Translations under genes and position numbers: made by a program
In this document: positions 34,867 to 43,615 of the stretch, piece after piece
How the letters are laid out: every line of letters begins with the position of its first letter
Numbering within the stretch: the first letter of the stretch is position 1
From: CAJQLB01 sp041392065
Lineage (GTDB): Bacteria; Bacteroidota; Bacteroidia; Flavobacteriales; Flavobacteriaceae
NCBI GenBank assembly: GCA_041392065.1
Contig: JAWKMU010000002.1
Span: 625,130 to 689,129 of the forward strand
Length of the DNA stretch: 64,000 bases
Direction: 5' to 3'
The notes under the pieces: generated by a model
Database searches by the model: none
What the model was told of the DNA's origin: nothing
What the model saw: only the letters and a program-made list of their open reading frames with translations

Positions 34867-35664
34867 TCAAAGATTTTCCAATTCGTTCTTTGGTAATCGC
34901 TTTGCTTCTTCCCAAAAAACATCCATTTCACTAAGAGTCATTTCACTTAATGGTTTATTTCTTTCTTTGGCTTTTTGCTCTAAGTACAGAAATCGTTTTG
35001 TAAACTTTTTATTGGTACGCTCTAAAGCATTTTCAGGATTTATCTTTAAAAAACGTGCATAATTAATTAAGGAAAACAACACATCTCCAAACTCATTTTC
35101 AATACGATCTTTATTTCCGTTTTTAACTTCTGTTTTAAATTCGGCAAGTTCTTCCTCTACCTTATCCCAAACTTGGTGTGGTGCCTCCCAATCGAACCCA
35201 ACTCCAGCAACTTTATCTTGTATCCTATTAGCTTTTACTAAAGCTGGTAAACTTTTTGGCACACCTTCCAAAACACTTTTTTTACCTTCTTTTAGCTTAA
35301 GTTTTTCCCAATTTTGTTTAACTTCATCTTCATTAGCTACCTCAACATCACCATAAATGTGAGGATGTCTATCTATAAGCTTATCGCAGATAGAATTGGC
35401 AACATCTGCAATATCAAAATCATTGGTTTCACTTCCAATTTTAGCATAAAACACAATATGTAAAAGCAAATCGCCAAGTTCCTTTTTTATTTCTTGCATA
35501 TCGTTATCCAAAATAGCATCTCCAAGCTCATAAGTTTCTTCAATGGTTAAATGACGAAGTGTTTGCATGGTCTGCTTTTTATCCCAAGGGCATTGTGCTC
35601 TCAACTCATCCATAATGGTTAAGAGTCTATCAAATGCTTTAAGTTGCTTTTGTCTTTGGTTCAT
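34867..35664 (-). CDS. mazG: nucleoside triphosphate pyrophosphohydrolase
   Basis: This cytosolic house-cleaning enzyme converts NTPs to NMPs and pyrophosphate. The 265 residues hold two tandem MazG domains: the N-terminal one with LRAQCPWDKKQTMQTLRHLTIEETYELGDAI and ELGDLLLHIVFYA (EExxE and ExxD metal ligands), and the C-terminal one with VEEELAEFKTEV and ENEFGDVLFSLINYARFL. Length is typical. No signal peptide is present. It stands apart from the next minus-strand gene by 178 bases in which I see no clear site. Confidence 0.95.
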   Translation of the reverse strand: MNQRQKQLKAFDRLLTIMDELRAQCPWDKKQTMQTLRHLTIEETYELGDAILDNDMQEIKKELGDLLLHIVFYAKIGSETNDFDIADVANSICDKLIDRHPHIYGDVEVANEDEVKQNWEKLKLKEGKKSVLEGVPKSLPALVKANRIQDKVAGVGFDWEAPHQVWDKVEEELAEFKTEVKNGNKDRIENEFGDVLFSLINYARFLKINPENALERTNKKFTKRFLYLEQKAKERNKPLSEMTLSEMDVFWEEAKRLPKNELENL

Positions 35665-35842
35665 ATTCTAAGTTTAGGTAAAATGGCTAAAATAAAAGTT
35701 TTGTTTGAGGTTCTGTGGAATTGTTATCAACAAGGTAGCCATAATAACTAATATAACACTTATCCAATGGTAGATAAATACACATTAAATAAATGACAAA
35801 ATTAATGCACCAAAATAAAAAACATACTATCAAACTATATTC

Positions 35843-36427
35843 TTAACCAGAATAATGATTTTTTAAGATAGAATCTAGAGGTTCTTTGCCTTTAATAATG
35901 TTTTCAATTTTAAGCCAAAGTTTTGGGTTAATGAGTTCTTTTAAGGGTTGTTCGTGTTTGGTTATTTTACTAAACACCTTCTCAATTTTTTTATCCCAAA
36001 CCTTGTAGTATTTTACTAAATCGTCTGGATAAACCGTTTTTCGTTTGGTGCCTTCGTCTATGCCTTTAAAAGGTTCAGTAATATTAAGGTAGCCATAATC
36101 GTCTGTGAGTTGTTCACCAGGATGAATGTCTCTAATGGCAATTTCAAAATCATAAGCTGTTGTAAGGCAATTTGAGTTAAAACTGTGGTTTACAAAACGA
36201 CCAATATCCCAACATAATACAAAATTACCTTTATTGTTTCGGTAAGTGTAAGTGTCAAGAATGTTTTGGTATATTGGTTCTAACTTTTGTACATCTTTTG
36301 GAGTAAACTCTCTATCAAATTTATCCAAAACCCAAGTTATAGTTCCAGCTGGAATAAACTCAGTAGCTACAACGCCATAACCTACTTCTTCACTTATAAA
36401 TTTTAATTCTGTTTTTGGATGTATCAT
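35843..36427 (-). CDS. SET-domain protein lysine methyltransferase-like
   Basis: The 194-residue protein is largely a SET domain: an N-terminal strand block with GYGVVATEFIPAGTITWVLD, the pseudo-knot motif RFVNHSFNSNC (Asn80, His81), and GEQLTDDYGYLN with the catalytic Tyr111. SET enzymes use S-adenosylmethionine to methylate lysine in proteins. The post-SET zinc cysteines are missing, which is normal for small bacterial SET proteins. It is the last gene of the ligase operon, 4 bases after the amidohydrolase-like gene, so its substrate may be a product or component of that system (inference). Confidence 0.85.
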   Translation of the reverse strand: MIHPKTELKFISEEVGYGVVATEFIPAGTITWVLDKFDREFTPKDVQKLEPIYQNILDTYTYRNNKGNFVLCWDIGRFVNHSFNSNCLTTAYDFEIAIRDIHPGEQLTDDYGYLNITEPFKGIDEGTKRKTVYPDDLVKYYKVWDKKIEKVFSKITKHEQPLKELINPKLWLKIENIIKGKEPLDSILKNHYSG

Positions 36428-36431
36428 TGTA

Positions 36432-37112
36432 TTATTTAATTAAGTGTTGTAGTGCTAATAACAAATCGGTTTTAAGCTTTGAATTCATCACATTGTCTTT
36501 TGAGTGCTTTTGATTAATCTCTAGTTCAATCCCTAAATAATTGTTTGGAAATTGTTTACGTAAATAAGTGGTAAAACCATCTGCTTTACCCAGATATGGA
36601 TAATTATAACGAACATTTAAAGTGTTATCTAATTTTGATAGTTTATCCTTAAAGAGTTTGCAAAACTCTTTTTCATTTGGCTTTCTGGAGTCGTATAATA
36701 ACCCAATATCACAATGTCTTTCATTGCCATTCAGATTTGGAGTGAAAGAATGAACAGAGATATGTAAAACTGTTTGTTTTTCTTTAATGTACTTTTTTAT
36801 AGTTGACTCTACTTCATTTCTATACAGCAAATAATAGTCTGAAATTAAAAGCTTCATTTCCTTTTTAGAAAGTGTTTTGGTGTATTCTGAAAATAAATTC
36901 TTGTGATGTAAAGACCTGTTTAATTCAATAAGTAATCTAGTCGTTTCACTAAATTTTGAAGCTTCAGATAAAGGTTTTAAATGATTAAAAACATCTAATG
37001 ACCCTAAGTCGTAACCTCTGTGAGATTGTAAAACAGATTGATTATGAAACAAATGTTTGTGTTCTTGAGGAATTTTATTTCCTCCATGCTCACAAGTTAA
37101 CATAAGTTTCAC
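36432..37112 (-). CDS. N-formylglutamate amidohydrolase family protein
   Basis: The 226-residue protein opens with LMLTCEHGGNKIPQEHKHLF, the FGase signature that binds the metal, and later has VLHISVHSFTP and GIELEINQKH. Known family members cleave N-formylglutamate to formate and glutamate in histidine breakdown, but no hut genes are present here, so a different N-acylated or peptide-linked glutamate is more likely. The start is a GTG (37112) whose last two bases are the first two of the GCS2 stop (GTGA overlap), indicating translational coupling; an ATG three codons later is a possible alternative. Confidence 0.87.
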   Translation of the reverse strand: MKLMLTCEHGGNKIPQEHKHLFHNQSVLQSHRGYDLGSLDVFNHLKPLSEASKFSETTRLLIELNRSLHHKNLFSEYTKTLSKKEMKLLISDYYLLYRNEVESTIKKYIKEKQTVLHISVHSFTPNLNGNERHCDIGLLYDSRKPNEKEFCKLFKDKLSKLDNTLNVRYNYPYLGKADGFTTYLRKQFPNNYLGIELEINQKHSKDNVMNSKLKTDLLLALQHLIK

Positions 37113-38335
37113 GATTCAAACATGGTATTATCTTGCAAGCATTGTGCAAGTTGAGTGTACACTTTGGTAATGTTCTTTTCAGAAAAATCATTATCAACAG
37201 CTTTTAATATTCTGGTTGCCAAAGTGCCTTGATTTAAAATAACGTCTAACGCCTCATAATGTGATTCGTTTATATGTGGTTTTACCAATTCGTATAAGTG
37301 TTTCCAAATATTTTGCACTGTTGAAGTATTATCGATGTTGAATAGTTTCAGGTATTCTAAATTTGAAACTCTAAATGTTTCAGCATCTTTTATGATTGGG
37401 TTTAAAATATCAAAAAGTTCTTGTTTGCACCATTTTTTTTGTTGTTGAATATTACCTAATTTTTTATTGACCAAAAGCTTTAAAACCTCAATTATCAACA
37501 CACAAATTGCTAAATCTACCTTTGGACTTTCCTGAATGTCAACCAATCTAATTTCAATGGCATTTCTATCAAAACGAGCTATAGCTCCACGAGAATTTAA
37601 AAAGTGGTGATCAAGAATCTTTTTAGTGTCAAAAGGTTTTATCGCTTTCTTTATTGGTTCAAAAATCGTTGCATAATAATCAACTTTTGTAAAAACACGC
37701 TCTGGAATGATCAAACCTGTCATTTCTGGTATTTCTTTTTGGTTGGTTTTATAATATTCCAAACGAGTATCTTTAAAGCCAGTACTTGTTCCTTCTAAAA
37801 TTGGAGAACTTGCACATAATCCAGGGATTAAAGGTAGAATAACTCTAATAGCTGCATGTAATTTTTCAAACTCTTTATCATCATAAAAAGGTAAATTAAT
37901 ATGTGTGCTTTGCACATTGCTCCAACCATGACCATTACAATTAAAAATTCTGTTGTAAAGTTCGTACACCTCGCTATAACTATGTTTCCAAAGTTCTGTA
38001 TCCTTTAATGGATTCATTAAAGGATGGCTTGCAGTTGGTAACAATTTGGTATCAAAATGTTTTAAAAGTGAATTAACCTCAACCACATTATCATGAAATT
38101 GTATAGACAAATTGTTAAGGTCTGCGGTTGGACCATTGGTTTTTAATTCTACTACATGAGCCACAAGTTCATTGCTCCAAGCAATAACACCATTATCAAC
38201 ATCAGAAGTGAGTTTACCTTCTTTTTTAGTGAGAAGTTGGTCAACTATTGGAGCGACCTTAAAATTGGAATTGTGTATTAGCATGTATTCGAGTTCAATT
38301 CCAAAAACTTCAAATAAATGATATTTTTTAGCCAT
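37109..38335 (-). CDS. GCS2-family carboxylate-amine ligase (glutamate-cysteine ligase-like)
   Basis: The 408-residue protein belongs to the GCS2 family (glutamine synthetase-like fold). Its N-terminus FEVFGIELEYMLIH carries the Glu metal ligands, STHINLPFYDDKEFEKLHAAIRVILPLIPGLCASSPI is the characteristic substrate-site helix, and RGAIARFDRNAIEIRLVDIQESP is the C-terminal catalytic segment. The family joins the gamma-carboxyl of glutamate to an amine, as in gamma-glutamylcysteine formation, but many members have unknown amines. It sits 2 bases after the RimK-like gene, so the two ligases are a co-expressed pair. Confidence 0.88.
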   Translation of the reverse strand: MAKKYHLFEVFGIELEYMLIHNSNFKVAPIVDQLLTKKEGKLTSDVDNGVIAWSNELVAHVVELKTNGPTADLNNLSIQFHDNVVEVNSLLKHFDTKLLPTASHPLMNPLKDTELWKHSYSEVYELYNRIFNCNGHGWSNVQSTHINLPFYDDKEFEKLHAAIRVILPLIPGLCASSPILEGTSTGFKDTRLEYYKTNQKEIPEMTGLIIPERVFTKVDYYATIFEPIKKAIKPFDTKKILDHHFLNSRGAIARFDRNAIEIRLVDIQESPKVDLAICVLIIEVLKLLVNKKLGNIQQQKKWCKQELFDILNPIIKDAETFRVSNLEYLKLFNIDNTSTVQNIWKHLYELVKPHINESHYEALDVILNQGTLATRILKAVDNDFSEKNITKVYTQLAQCLQDNTMFES

Positions 38336-38337
38336 GT

Positions 38338-39783
38338 TTAGTCTAATCTGTTTTTTAGAGCTGTTAAGATTTTCGTGTATATCAAATCACCATAATACCT
38401 GTCTTCTACACCAAAATCAATATTTGGGTTATCATTAATTTCAATAACCATAGGTTTTTTGTTCACCACTTTTATATCGATGCCATATAGACCTTTTCCC
38501 ATAAGTTTTGCCGACTTTATTGCCATGTCCAAAACTTTTTTTGGTACATCTTCTATTGGCAAACAATCTGCATTACCATCTTGGTCGTCTTTTTTCTTGG
38601 CATTCCAGTTATAAATTTGCCAATGTCCTTTTGCCATATAATATTTACAAGCATAAAAAGGTTCATCATCGATAATTCCAATTCGCCAATCGTAATCTGA
38701 AGGGCAAAATTCCTGTGCAATAATCAAATCAGATTCTTTAAGCATATCTGTAACCAAACCGTTGTATTCTTCTTCAGTTTTTGCTTTTTTAACACCAAAT
38801 GAAAAAGTAGAGTCAGGCGCTTTTAATACGCAAGGCAATCCAACTTTATTAATAACATCATTTTTGTTGTCTTTATGAACAATAACAGTTTTTGGTGTGT
38901 CAATATTGGCATTATCTAAAGCTTCAGCCATATACACTTTGTTGCAACATTTTAAAATGGCATCAGGATAGTCTACAATGGCAATGCCATCTTGCTGTGC
39001 TTTTCTTGCAAAAGCATAAGCTTCGTTGTTTACTTCTGTACTTTGGCGAATAAATAAAGCATCAAAAGACGATAATCGAGATAAATCTTTTGGCTCGATA
39101 ATTTCGGCATAGACATTCATTTTCTCGGCAAGGTCAATAAATTTTTTTAATGCTTTTGGATTGCTTGGTGGAGCTGGATCGTTTGGATTTACCAAAATGG
39201 CCAAATCAAAATCTGAAGTGGTTAGTTTAGGTGTGTCGTAACGTTTTTTAGAAAAATATTGATTGGCAAAAATGTGTACACTATCAAGATGTTCTTCAGG
39301 GATTTCTGATTCTGAAATAGCCTTAATGCTTTGTATGTTCCACTTGGTGTTATAACTAAACTTAACACGTAAAAAAGGAACTTGAAAATGTTTGTAAAAC
39401 AGACTGCTTAATTCTTTGTACTTCTGTGCTACATTTTGACCAAAGTAAATACTTAAGGTAAATTCTCTGGACTTGATGTTTTTTAAGCTTTTCTGAATCT
39501 CGTCTTCAAATTCTTCTGACACAATACGCACCAATTTTAAAGCACGTAAGTCAACAATATTTTTTACTGTTGGAACAGCCAAATGCCCTCTGGCTTCAGC
39601 TAATAATGATACGTAATACCCTTTGGATTGGTATGAATAATCCTTACAAAGGTTAAATATTCGAGCATTTTTTAAAAGTGAAAATTTTGGGTTGGTAAGG
39701 TATTCTTGTGAGGAAATTACCAAAATATTCTCAATCGAAAAATTCCATTTTTCTGGTTGATTGACAACAATGTATTTATTCAT
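38338..39783 (-). CDS. RimK-like ATP-grasp ligase
   Basis: The 481 residues divide into an N-terminal RimK-type domain (about 1-190: VSLLAEARGHLAVPTVKNIVDLRAL, then EFTLSIYFGQ) and an ATP-grasp domain (about 205-481). The latter includes DALFIRQSTEVNNEAYAFARKAQ, GLPCVLKAPDSTFSFGVKKA, EFCPSDYDWRIGIIDDEPFYACKYYMAKGHWQIYNW, and the metal site GIDIKVVNKKPMVIEINDNPNID. RimK adds glutamate to ribosomal protein S6; relatives join amino acids to other acids. No S6 gene is nearby, so the acceptor is unknown. It is the first gene of the four-gene ligase run and has its own promoter candidate. Confidence 0.9.
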   Translation of the reverse strand: MNKYIVVNQPEKWNFSIENILVISSQEYLTNPKFSLLKNARIFNLCKDYSYQSKGYYVSLLAEARGHLAVPTVKNIVDLRALKLVRIVSEEFEDEIQKSLKNIKSREFTLSIYFGQNVAQKYKELSSLFYKHFQVPFLRVKFSYNTKWNIQSIKAISESEIPEEHLDSVHIFANQYFSKKRYDTPKLTTSDFDLAILVNPNDPAPPSNPKALKKFIDLAEKMNVYAEIIEPKDLSRLSSFDALFIRQSTEVNNEAYAFARKAQQDGIAIVDYPDAILKCCNKVYMAEALDNANIDTPKTVIVHKDNKNDVINKVGLPCVLKAPDSTFSFGVKKAKTEEEYNGLVTDMLKESDLIIAQEFCPSDYDWRIGIIDDEPFYACKYYMAKGHWQIYNWNAKKKDDQDGNADCLPIEDVPKKVLDMAIKSAKLMGKGLYGIDIKVVNKKPMVIEINDNPNIDFGVEDRYYGDLIYTKILTALKNRLD

Positions 39784-39814
39784 TCAAAGCGAAAATCGCA
39801 ATAAAAATTATAAG

Positions 39815-39847
39815 CAAAATTATATTAAATTTTGATAGCTTTTACAA
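39815..39847 (-). promoter_or_regulatory. promoter candidate of the ligase operon
   Basis: On the minus strand TTG (39847-39845) and TAATTTTG (39822-39815) are 22 bases apart, with the -7 box an exact TAnnTTTG. The RimK-like ATG at 39783 lies 32 bases downstream, so the four-gene ligase run may be transcribed from here independently of the DUF486 gene. Confidence 0.5.
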
Positions 39848-39864
39848 AAGGATAAAAATTATTA

Positions 39865-40233
39865 TTACTTCTTAAAAGTAAAATAAACAGCTAGTAAAAT
39901 GCACACAAATGCAATGATATGGTTGGTTTTAAAAGTTTCGTTTTTAAACACAATAAGTGTAAAAAAAATAAAAACGAGCAAGGTGATGATTTCCTGAATA
40001 ATTTTTAATTGAATTAAGCTAAAAGGACCGCCATTTTGTGAGTAACCCATTTTGTTTGCTGGAACTTGAAACATGTATTCAAATAGAGCAATTCCCCAAC
40101 TGATAAGAATTATTGCAATTAAGCCAAGTTTATTAAACCATTTCCATTCGGTAAATTTTAAATGACCATACCAAGCCATTGTCATAAATGCGTTGCTTAT
40201 AATGAGTATCAAAATTGTCCAAAATGCCTTCAT
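39865..40233 (-). CDS. DUF486 / DMT-type small membrane protein
   Basis: The 122-residue protein has four hydrophobic helices (about 3-20, 33-50, 78-97 and 103-120). It shows the DUF486 signatures FMTMAWYGHLKF, LISWGIALFEYMFQVPANKMGY, GGPFSLIQLKIIQEIITL and FTLIVF. It belongs to the drug/metabolite transporter superfamily as a four-helix half unit. No substrate is known. It lies 11 bases after the GNAT/nitrilase fusion and 81 bases before the ligase run, so it could be an exporter for the pathway, but that is a guess. Confidence 0.88.
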   Translation of the reverse strand: MKAFWTILILIISNAFMTMAWYGHLKFTEWKWFNKLGLIAIILISWGIALFEYMFQVPANKMGYSQNGGPFSLIQLKIIQEIITLLVFIFFTLIVFKNETFKTNHIIAFVCILLAVYFTFKK

Positions 40234-40244
40234 GTTAAATTAGA

Positions 40245-41774
40245 CTATTTTTTTTTGAGTTCAAAAATATCTTTTCGTCTGTCTTTAAGGTTTCTAACAC
40301 TGCCAAATTGATTAAGTTCGCGCAGTAAATCGATGTCTAAATCGGCAATTAAAATCATTTCTGTATTTGTGGTAGCCTCAGCTTTTATTCCATTGGCTGG
40401 AAAAGCAAAATCGCAAGGCGTAAATACCATAGACTGCGCAAACTGAATATCCATGTTATGTACTTTTGGCAAGTTACCTACACTTCCTGCAATGGCAACA
40501 TAACATTCATTCTCTATAGCTCTGGCTTGGGCACAATATCGTACACGCGAATAACCGTTTTGTGTATCAGTTAAAAATGGCACAAACAGTATATCCATAC
40601 CTTCGTCAGCAAGCAACCTGCTTAATTCTGGAAATTCGGAGTCGTAGCAAATTAATACACCTATTTTACCACAATCCGTATCAAATGCCTTTAGTTGAGA
40701 ACCACCTTGCATTCCCCAAACTTTGGCTTCGTCTGGCGTAACATGAAGTTTTTCGTAACGCTCAACAGAGCCATCTCTTTTACATAAATAACCAACATTA
40801 TAAAGCAAGTTATCTTTAATTTCTGGCATACTACCAGTAATAATGTTGATGTTATATGAAATGGCAAATTCTGAAAATTTCTGTACAATAGCATCTGTAT
40901 GTTTTGCTAATTCGCGTATGGCTTCTGATTCTGAAAGATGATTATTTTCTGCCATTAATGGTGCATTAAAAAACTCTGGAAACAATGCAAAATCAGAACG
41001 ATAACCAGATACAGCATCAATAAAATATTCAGCTTGTTGCATAAGCTCGTCTAAATCTTTATACAATCGCATTTGCCATTGTACCAAACCAAGCCTAACT
41101 ATTTTCTTTTTTGTAGCTGCTTTTTTTGTTGGTTTCTCATAATAAATGTTGTCCCATTCCAATAAAACAGCATATTCACCTGAAGCTTCGTCACCTTCTA
41201 AATAGTTTTTTAGAATACGAACAGGGTGAAAATCGTTTGAAATTTGAAAGTTTAAAACAGGATCATGGATTTCCTTTCTTCTTACTTTTTCAATATACTC
41301 TTTAGGAGACATGTCTTTAGAGTATTTGTGGTAATTTGGAATTCTTCCACCAAAAGCGATACCTCTTAAATTCAATTTTTCACATAATTCTTTTCTGTAA
41401 TCATATAAACGCCTCCCTAAACGTAAGCCACGAAATTCAGGTTTTATAAATACGTCAATGCCATACAAAGCATCACCTTTATCTGCATCGTGAGTATTAA
41501 AAGTGTAATTTCCAGTAATGTCTTCATAGGTATGAATATCATCAAATTCATCATAATCCACAATAATGGAAAGTGCACAACCTGCTATTTGATTGTTTAT
41601 TTTAATAACCACTTGACCTTCAGGAAATTTATCAATTAGTGATTTAATTTGATGCTCTCTCCAATACAAATTAGGCATTGTTTTATATGCTTGTTGCATA
41701 GCGCCTTTTAATTCTTGGTAATCATCTAAAGTAAGGTATTGTAATTCAATATTCTCAATGTCTTGTGGTTTCAT
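40245..41774 (-). CDS. GNAT acetyltransferase - carbon-nitrogen hydrolase fusion
   Basis: The 509-residue two-domain enzyme has a GNAT N-acetyltransferase at about 1-215 (LDDYQELKGAMQQAY, then PEFRGLRLGRRLYDYRKELCEKLNLRGIAFGGRIPNY with the acyl-CoA loop). A nitrilase-superfamily hydrolase follows at about 225-505: Glu in FALFPEFFNAPLM, Lys in YEKLHVTPDEAKVWG and Cys in GVLICYDSEFPELSRLL. The fusion is known as a family in several bacterial phyla, with the substrate not established. An acetylase joined to an amide hydrolase suggests acetylation and deacetylation or ring opening of one amino compound. It lies next to the ligase run. Confidence 0.92.
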   Translation of the reverse strand: MKPQDIENIELQYLTLDDYQELKGAMQQAYKTMPNLYWREHQIKSLIDKFPEGQVVIKINNQIAGCALSIIVDYDEFDDIHTYEDITGNYTFNTHDADKGDALYGIDVFIKPEFRGLRLGRRLYDYRKELCEKLNLRGIAFGGRIPNYHKYSKDMSPKEYIEKVRRKEIHDPVLNFQISNDFHPVRILKNYLEGDEASGEYAVLLEWDNIYYEKPTKKAATKKKIVRLGLVQWQMRLYKDLDELMQQAEYFIDAVSGYRSDFALFPEFFNAPLMAENNHLSESEAIRELAKHTDAIVQKFSEFAISYNINIITGSMPEIKDNLLYNVGYLCKRDGSVERYEKLHVTPDEAKVWGMQGGSQLKAFDTDCGKIGVLICYDSEFPELSRLLADEGMDILFVPFLTDTQNGYSRVRYCAQARAIENECYVAIAGSVGNLPKVHNMDIQFAQSMVFTPCDFAFPANGIKAEATTNTEMILIADLDIDLLRELNQFGSVRNLKDRRKDIFELKKK

Positions 41775-41828
41775 TTATAGCGAATTAATTATTGTAAATG
41801 TAAACGAATTTATAATTGAAAATCCATA

Positions 41829-43562
41829 TTAATTTAAACGATAAATTGGATATTGCATGTGAGCTTTTTCATAATGATTTGAGCGTTCAAAAATCCAGTT
41901 TAACTGTGCATACCAATTGGCTGCAAAACGCTCATCAGTTTCTTTTTTAGTATCAAATTCTGCTTTTAATTCAGCATCATTTTCAAGAAGTTGTTTTGCT
42001 GTATCTTCAAAAACATAAGGTGAAAACCCTTCCTTTTGCTGCAAAATGGTGTCGAAAAAATTCCAACTAAAAAACGAATCTGGAGCTTGTGGTTCTAATG
42101 TTTCAATTAAATAACGAATACCTGGTTGATTGGTAGAAACTAAAAAATCACCTTCTTTAAAAGTCATGGTTTTTGTTTCTATTGATAGATTAGTGTTGTA
42201 ATGCGGATAATGACCTTCGTAAGCATTGGTTCTGGTTTTGTAGTCCTCAATTCTATAAGATTCTACAGTAAGTGTTGTATCTGTTTTAAATGGAATCATC
42301 TTTATCTGATTTAGTTTAAGTAAATCGATAACATTCCACCATCCTTTTGGAATGATGTAGGCCTCTGGAATAGTTACAGTTTGCGTTTCTTTAAAATAAT
42401 TTTGATATTTTACCTCTTTGGTGAAAGGTTTTGTGCGATCATACTTCAAACGCATTGCACCTGTAACTTCACTTGTAACAAATTCACCTTCAAATCCCTT
42501 AAAATTTAAGGTTGAACTTTGTGTGGTATCAACAGTCCAAGAAATTGGATATTCCCCTTTTTCCTTGTAGGCTTTCCAAGCATCTTTTCTTAAGTCAGCA
42601 ATGACCTCGTTTTGTTCTTCAGTAATCTCAATCATGCTTCTCATGAGTTCGTAAGTACCTTCAACTCTGGGTTTGTAAGGTTTAAGCATATGAGTTTCTA
42701 CCATCATTCCTAAAGTGTTGAATAAGGTTGAATAACCTGTTGAATATCTTGGAGAATCCATAAACTGAGAAAATCCTTTTGCAGGTGTGCTATTAAAGAC
42801 ATTGACATAAGGCGTGATATCCCAATTTTTTTCAGAGAGTTTACGTTCTAATTCAGGATGTAAAGTGTTATGAAGGTAGTTACCTAACTGGCCACCTAAC
42901 TTATTATGCTGTGTAAACAAATGCGTTAAGGTATATTGATAGTCTGCACCATTACTCACATGATTATCTATAAATACATCTGGCTGTACCAAATGGTATA
43001 TTAGCGCAAAAGCTTTAGCGTTTTTCGTATCACTTTTTATGAAATCCCTGTTTAGATCATAGTTTCTGGCATTGCCTCTAAAACCATATTCTGTAGGACC
43101 ATTTTGGTTGGCTCTAGTTCCTGTATTTCTGTTTAAACTTCCTCCAATATTATAGATAGGAATAGCAACTATAACTGTTTTTTTAGGCATTTCAATTTTG
43201 CCTTGAACGATATCTCTAAATAACATCATGGTAGCATCAATGCCATCAGATTCTCCAGGATGAATACCATTATTTATCAATAATACACGTTTGGATTTTC
43301 TAATTTCTTCGAAATCGAAAACAGCATCAGGATTTAATGTAATAATGTGTAATGGATTACCAGAATCAGTCTCACCAATAGTTTGAATTGTTATTTCTGG
43401 ATAAGCTTTGGCTAATTGTTCATAATACGAAATAACTTCATAATACTCAGGAGTTTCAGTTCCGTTAGAAATTTCAAATTTGGTTGTAAAATCAAAATCA
43501 GATGTAGAAGTTTCAGATTTACATGAAACCACTAAGATTAAAAGCACTAAAATTTTTTTCAT
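41829..43562 (-). CDS. M14 family zinc carboxypeptidase-like lipoprotein
   Basis: The 577-residue exported protein has a lipoprotein signal (MKKILVLLILVVSCKS, Cys14). The M14 fold is shown by the zinc motif NNGIHPGESDGIDATMML (HxxE), GTRANQNGPTEYGFRGNARNYDLNRDFI (Asn-Arg substrate site) and FIDNHVSNGADYQYTLTHLF (third zinc His). The C-terminal 200 residues, beyond the catalytic domain, have no recognised motif. It should trim peptides from the C-terminus in the periplasm or outside. It is separated by 53 bases from the subtilase gene. Confidence 0.9.
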   Translation of the reverse strand: MKKILVLLILVVSCKSETSTSDFDFTTKFEISNGTETPEYYEVISYYEQLAKAYPEITIQTIGETDSGNPLHIITLNPDAVFDFEEIRKSKRVLLINNGIHPGESDGIDATMMLFRDIVQGKIEMPKKTVIVAIPIYNIGGSLNRNTGTRANQNGPTEYGFRGNARNYDLNRDFIKSDTKNAKAFALIYHLVQPDVFIDNHVSNGADYQYTLTHLFTQHNKLGGQLGNYLHNTLHPELERKLSEKNWDITPYVNVFNSTPAKGFSQFMDSPRYSTGYSTLFNTLGMMVETHMLKPYKPRVEGTYELMRSMIEITEEQNEVIADLRKDAWKAYKEKGEYPISWTVDTTQSSTLNFKGFEGEFVTSEVTGAMRLKYDRTKPFTKEVKYQNYFKETQTVTIPEAYIIPKGWWNVIDLLKLNQIKMIPFKTDTTLTVESYRIEDYKTRTNAYEGHYPHYNTNLSIETKTMTFKEGDFLVSTNQPGIRYLIETLEPQAPDSFFSWNFFDTILQQKEGFSPYVFEDTAKQLLENDAELKAEFDTKKETDERFAANWYAQLNWIFERSNHYEKAHMQYPIYRLN

Positions 43563-43615
43563 TGGATGAGTTTAATAACTCAAACTTACTAAATTTTATA
43601 ACTTTAAAATTGATA

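Noticed and set aside
35665..35842. A regulatory site in the gap between mazG and the SET gene
   Set aside because: The stretch is AT-rich with no convincing hairpin or TAnnTTTG plus TTG pair.
37109..37112. The GTG start overlap as an assembly error
   Set aside because: The GTGA overlap is a common coupling arrangement and gives the expected FGase N-terminus.
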